In this document: piece after piece, positions 5,175 to 6,937 of the stretch
How positions within the stretch are numbered: position 1 is the stretch's first letter
Layout of the letters: every line of letters begins with the position of its first letter
NCBI GenBank assembly: GCA_902783355.1
Contig: CACZQQ010000073.1
Location: 1-6,937 of the forward strand
DNA from: an uncultured bacterium
GTDB lineage: Bacteria; Verrucomicrobiota; Lentisphaeria; Oligosphaerales; Oligosphaeraceae
Reading direction: 5' to 3'
DNA length: 6,937 nucleotides
The notes under the pieces: generated by a model
Told to the model about the DNA's origin: nothing
Seen by the model: only the letters and a program-made list of their open reading frames with translations
The model's database searches: none
Position numbers and translations under genes: made by a program

Positions 5175-6062
5175 CTAGCGGAGATTCCTTCTGGCGCGCT
5201 TCTTCTCCTTGAGACGGCTGTCCACGATGAGCGCGGCCTGGCCCGGATGGGGCTCCTCGTTGAGGAGGGTCCGCAACGTGACCAGCGCGTTGTTCTGGAT
5301 CTGGCGGACGCGCTCGCGGGTCAGCGAGATGGCGGCGGAGACCTCTTCGAGGGTCTTGGGGACGCCGGTGGTCAGGCCGAAGCGGAAGTCGAGGATCTGG
5401 CGTTCGCGTTCGTCGAGGCAGGAGAGCAGGTCGTGGAGCTTCTCCATGGTCTCCGTCTCGCTGACGATCTCGGAGGGCTGGTGGCTCTTGGTGTCGGGCA
5501 GGATCTCCACCAGCTCGCCGTCGGAATCCTGCTGGATGGGGGTGTTTATGGAGATGGTGGAGGCCCGCCCGTTGCGCAGGCCGTTGACCGTGCGCACGGT
5601 CAGGTTCACCGCCGTCGCGATCTCGCGGCTGGTGGGCTGGCGGCCCAGGCTGTTGGCCAGGCGCACCTTCGCCGCCTGGATCTTCTGCATCTTGACGGCC
5701 GACTGCACAGGCACGCGGATGATGGGGGCCTGGTTCGCCAGCGCGCGGCGCATGGCCTGCTTGATCCACCAGGCCGCATAGCTGGAGAGCTTCGCGCCCT
5801 TCTGCGGGTCGAACTTCTCGACCGCGCGCATCAGGCCGATGTTCCCCTCGCTGATGAGGTCCAGCAGGGGCAGGCCGCGCCCCTTGAAGTCGTGCGCGAT
5901 CTTGACGACAAGGCGCAGATTCGCCTTGATGAGGGTGCTTCGCGCATTGGCGTCCCCCTGCGCTATCCTCTTGGCCAGCTTGATCTCCTCCCGCGGGCTG
6001 ACCAGGGGATAGTTCATGATGTTCTGCATATAGATCTTGAGTGTATCATTGTCGCTGATCAT
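5175..6062 (-). CDS. Sigma-70 family RNA polymerase sigma factor (first of tandem pair)
   Basis: This is a 295-residue alternative sigma factor. Region 1.2 spans about 5-37 (NDTLKIYMQNI, then EEIKLAKRIAQGD). Region 2 spans about 38-120, with NLRLVVKIAHDFKGRGLPLLDL, SEGNIGLMRAVEKF and SYAAWWIKQAMRRALANQ. Region 3 is compact, and region 4 (about 215-272) holds DERERQILDFRFGL and the -35-reading TRERVRQIQ. Aligned to E. coli sigma-70, Trp98, Trp99 and Gln102 correspond to W433, W434 and Q437, but Arg105 replaces T440, and Gln120/Val123 replace H455/E458, so -10 and extended -10 preference may differ. Region 1.1 is absent. The C-terminus carries a basic tail (KEKKRARRNLR). ATG 6062 is preceded by AGGAG about 11 bases upstream and a strong promoter. 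The product aligns gaplessly with the next gene, so the two arose by tandem duplication. Confidence 0.92.
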   Translation of the reverse strand: MISDNDTLKIYMQNIMNYPLVSPREEIKLAKRIAQGDANARSTLIKANLRLVVKIAHDFKGRGLPLLDLISEGNIGLMRAVEKFDPQKGAKLSSYAAWWIKQAMRRALANQAPIIRVPVQSAVKMQKIQAAKVRLANSLGRQPTSREIATAVNLTVRTVNGLRNGRASTISINTPIQQDSDGELVEILPDTKSHQPSEIVSETETMEKLHDLLSCLDERERQILDFRFGLTTGVPKTLEEVSAAISLTRERVRQIQNNALVTLRTLLNEEPHPGQAALIVDSRLKEKKRARRNLR

Positions 6063-6079
6063 TTGTGAATCATCTCCTG

Positions 6080-6084
6080 GTTGT
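6080..6084 (-). promoter_or_regulatory. Approximate ribosome binding region of the first sigma gene
   Basis: Minus-strand AGGAG lies in the leader about 11 bases ahead of ATG 6062; the exact position is within a few bases of the interval given (roughly 6074-6084). It supports that start over any later ATG. The paralogous downstream gene has no equivalent. Confidence 0.4.
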
Positions 6085-6117
6085 CAGGTTTGGGCGCGCA
6101 GAGACTCCCGTCTGTCT

Positions 6118-6145
6118 ATTATACCCGAAAAGGACGACTTTTCAA
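6118..6145 (-). promoter_or_regulatory. Strong sigma-70 promoter of the sigma-factor pair
   Basis: On the minus strand TTGAAA (6140-6145) and a perfect TATAAT (6118-6123) are separated by 16 bp, in the 113-bp gap after metG. Initiation near 6111 leaves a leader of about 49 nt. The form is that of a housekeeping promoter, implying transcription by the main sigma factor. A small AGAC/GTCT hairpin with a GGGA loop occurs near the start of the leader. No intrinsic terminator for metG is visible upstream, so read-through from metG may add to expression. Confidence 0.8.
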
Positions 6146-6175
6146 CACATGCGCGTGCTTTTTTGCGAACTATGC

Positions 6176-6937
6176 TTATTTTTTTGCCTTTGCGGCCTGG
6201 TTCATCTGGTTGAGCTGCGCCTTGAGTTCGGGCGTCAGCTCGATGCGCGGGAAGAGCGGCGCCTCGATCTGGCCGACCGCGGCACCGTCCTTCAGGCCGA
6301 ACCACTCGGCTTCGCCGCCTGTGACGCACAGGGGCGCGTCGCCGGCGCCCAGCAAGGTGCGCAGGGAGGCCATCTTGCCGGGCATGACGGGGGTCAGCAG
6401 CTCGGCGGCGAGGCGCAGCGCCTCGGCCGTGTTGCGCAGGACGCGCGCCAGCTCCTGCGTGCGCCCCTCCTTGGCCAGCGCCCAGGGCTTCATCGTGTCG
6501 AAGTAGCGGTTGGCCGCGTTCAGGGCCGCCATGACGGCGGCAAGCCCCCGGTCCAGCTGCATGTTCAGGACGCAGGCGCGCATCTCGGCGGCGGCGCTGC
6601 GGCAGGCCGCCGTCAAGTCGTTCTCGTCGGCGGTCAGCGGCTGCGCCTCGGGCATGAGGCCGCCGCAGTTCTTGTGGAGCATGGTGACGACGCGGGAGAG
6701 CAGGTTGCCCAGATTGTTGGCCAGGTCGGCGTTGAAGCGCAGGCAGAAGCTCAGCTCGGAGAAGTTGGCGTCCTGCCCGAGGGTCATCTGCGCCATCAGG
6801 TAGTAGCGGAGGGCGTCGATGCCGTACTTGTCCGCCATGTCCATGGGGCTGACCACGTTGCCGACGGACTTGCTCATCTTGCTGTCGTCGATGAGCCACC
6901 AGCCGTGCGCGAAGATGGACTTGGGCTGCGGCAGGCC
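6176..6937 (-). CDS. metG: Methionyl-tRNA synthetase, C-terminal part (5' end outside window)
   Basis: The frame is open to the right edge and gives the last 253 residues. The enzyme charges tRNA-Met with methionine using ATP, in the cytoplasm. The visible part begins at GLPQPKSIFAHGWWLIDDSK and runs into KMSKS (visible residues 20-24), the class I loop that stabilises the adenylate, followed by VGNVVSP. Then comes the stem-contact and helical anticodon-binding domain, with DALRYYLMAQMTLGQDANFS and FNADLANNLGNLLSR, both strongly typical of MetG. The protein ends about 20 residues after EAPLFPRIE in a lysine-rich tail. The EMAP-like tRNA-binding domain found at the C-terminus of many bacterial MetG proteins is absent. 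The signature HIGH motif and the zinc knuckle would lie outside the window. The ATG at 6877 is the Met of KMSKS and not a start. The sigma-factor promoter begins about 30 bp past its stop. Confidence 0.95.
   Translation of the reverse strand, partial: GLPQPKSIFAHGWWLIDDSKMSKSVGNVVSPMDMADKYGIDALRYYLMAQMTLGQDANFSELSFCLRFNADLANNLGNLLSRVVTMLHKNCGGLMPEAQPLTADENDLTAACRSAAAEMRACVLNMQLDRGLAAVMAALNAANRYFDTMKPWALAKEGRTQELARVLRNTAEALRLAAELLTPVMPGKMASLRTLLGAGDAPLCVTGGEAEWFGLKDGAAVGQIEAPLFPRIELTPELKAQLNQMNQAAKAKK

Noticed and set aside
3971..5212. Long plus-strand frame with RNLRNLRKV-type repeats
   Set aside because: It overlaps the second sigma gene antisense. The repeats come from the 9-bp array, which leaves all plus frames open, and the rest has GC-rich shadow composition.
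6176..6877. Complete 233-residue gene starting at ATG 6877
   Set aside because: That Met belongs to the KMSKS loop of methionyl-tRNA synthetase, and the frame continues upstream with matching MetG sequence to the window edge.

Overview
The window is GC-rich bacterial DNA in which every supportable gene lies on the minus strand, so it reads from right (6937) to left (1). Gene content (a metal-dependent ADP-ribosylglycohydrolase-family protein next to a zinc dehydrogenase and an AraC regulator, plus a pair of short sigma-70 factors) fits a Gram-negative member of the PVC group such as Lentisphaerota or Verrucomicrobiota. That placement is an impression from protein style, not a demonstrated assignment.

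Right part (4142-6937), information processing. The 3' portion of metG (methionyl-tRNA synthetase, from just before its KMSKS loop) runs off the right edge. A near-consensus sigma-70 promoter follows it and drives a 295-residue sigma factor. A 181-bp spacer densely packed with short inverted repeats separates that gene from a second, clearly paralogous sigma factor of about 283 residues. The two align without gaps over almost their whole length and differ sharply in their C-terminal tails. Beyond the second gene come a two-flavour 9-bp tandem array (11 full units) and then an intrinsic terminator with a GCAA tetraloop, so the array probably lies in the 3' untranslated region of the sigma transcript.

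Middle and left part (303-3830), a probable catabolic operon. An AT-rich promoter region precedes a medium-chain zinc dehydrogenase. A 199-bp gap holding small palindromes follows, then an ADP-ribosylglycohydrolase-family enzyme with an additional C-terminal beta-rich domain, and 8 bp further an AraC-family regulator. A cleavage step, an oxidation step and a local regulator are plausible for use of a ribosyl- or sugar-linked compound, but the substrate cannot be read from sequence. At the far left, a gene with its own promoter and a clear signal peptide runs off the edge. It may be an exported target of the same regulator.

The most unusual items are the tandem sigma pair with altered -10-recognition residues, the structured spacer between the two genes, the nonamer array before the terminator, and two near-identical 10-bp palindromes ahead of the exported-protein gene and the glycohydrolase gene.
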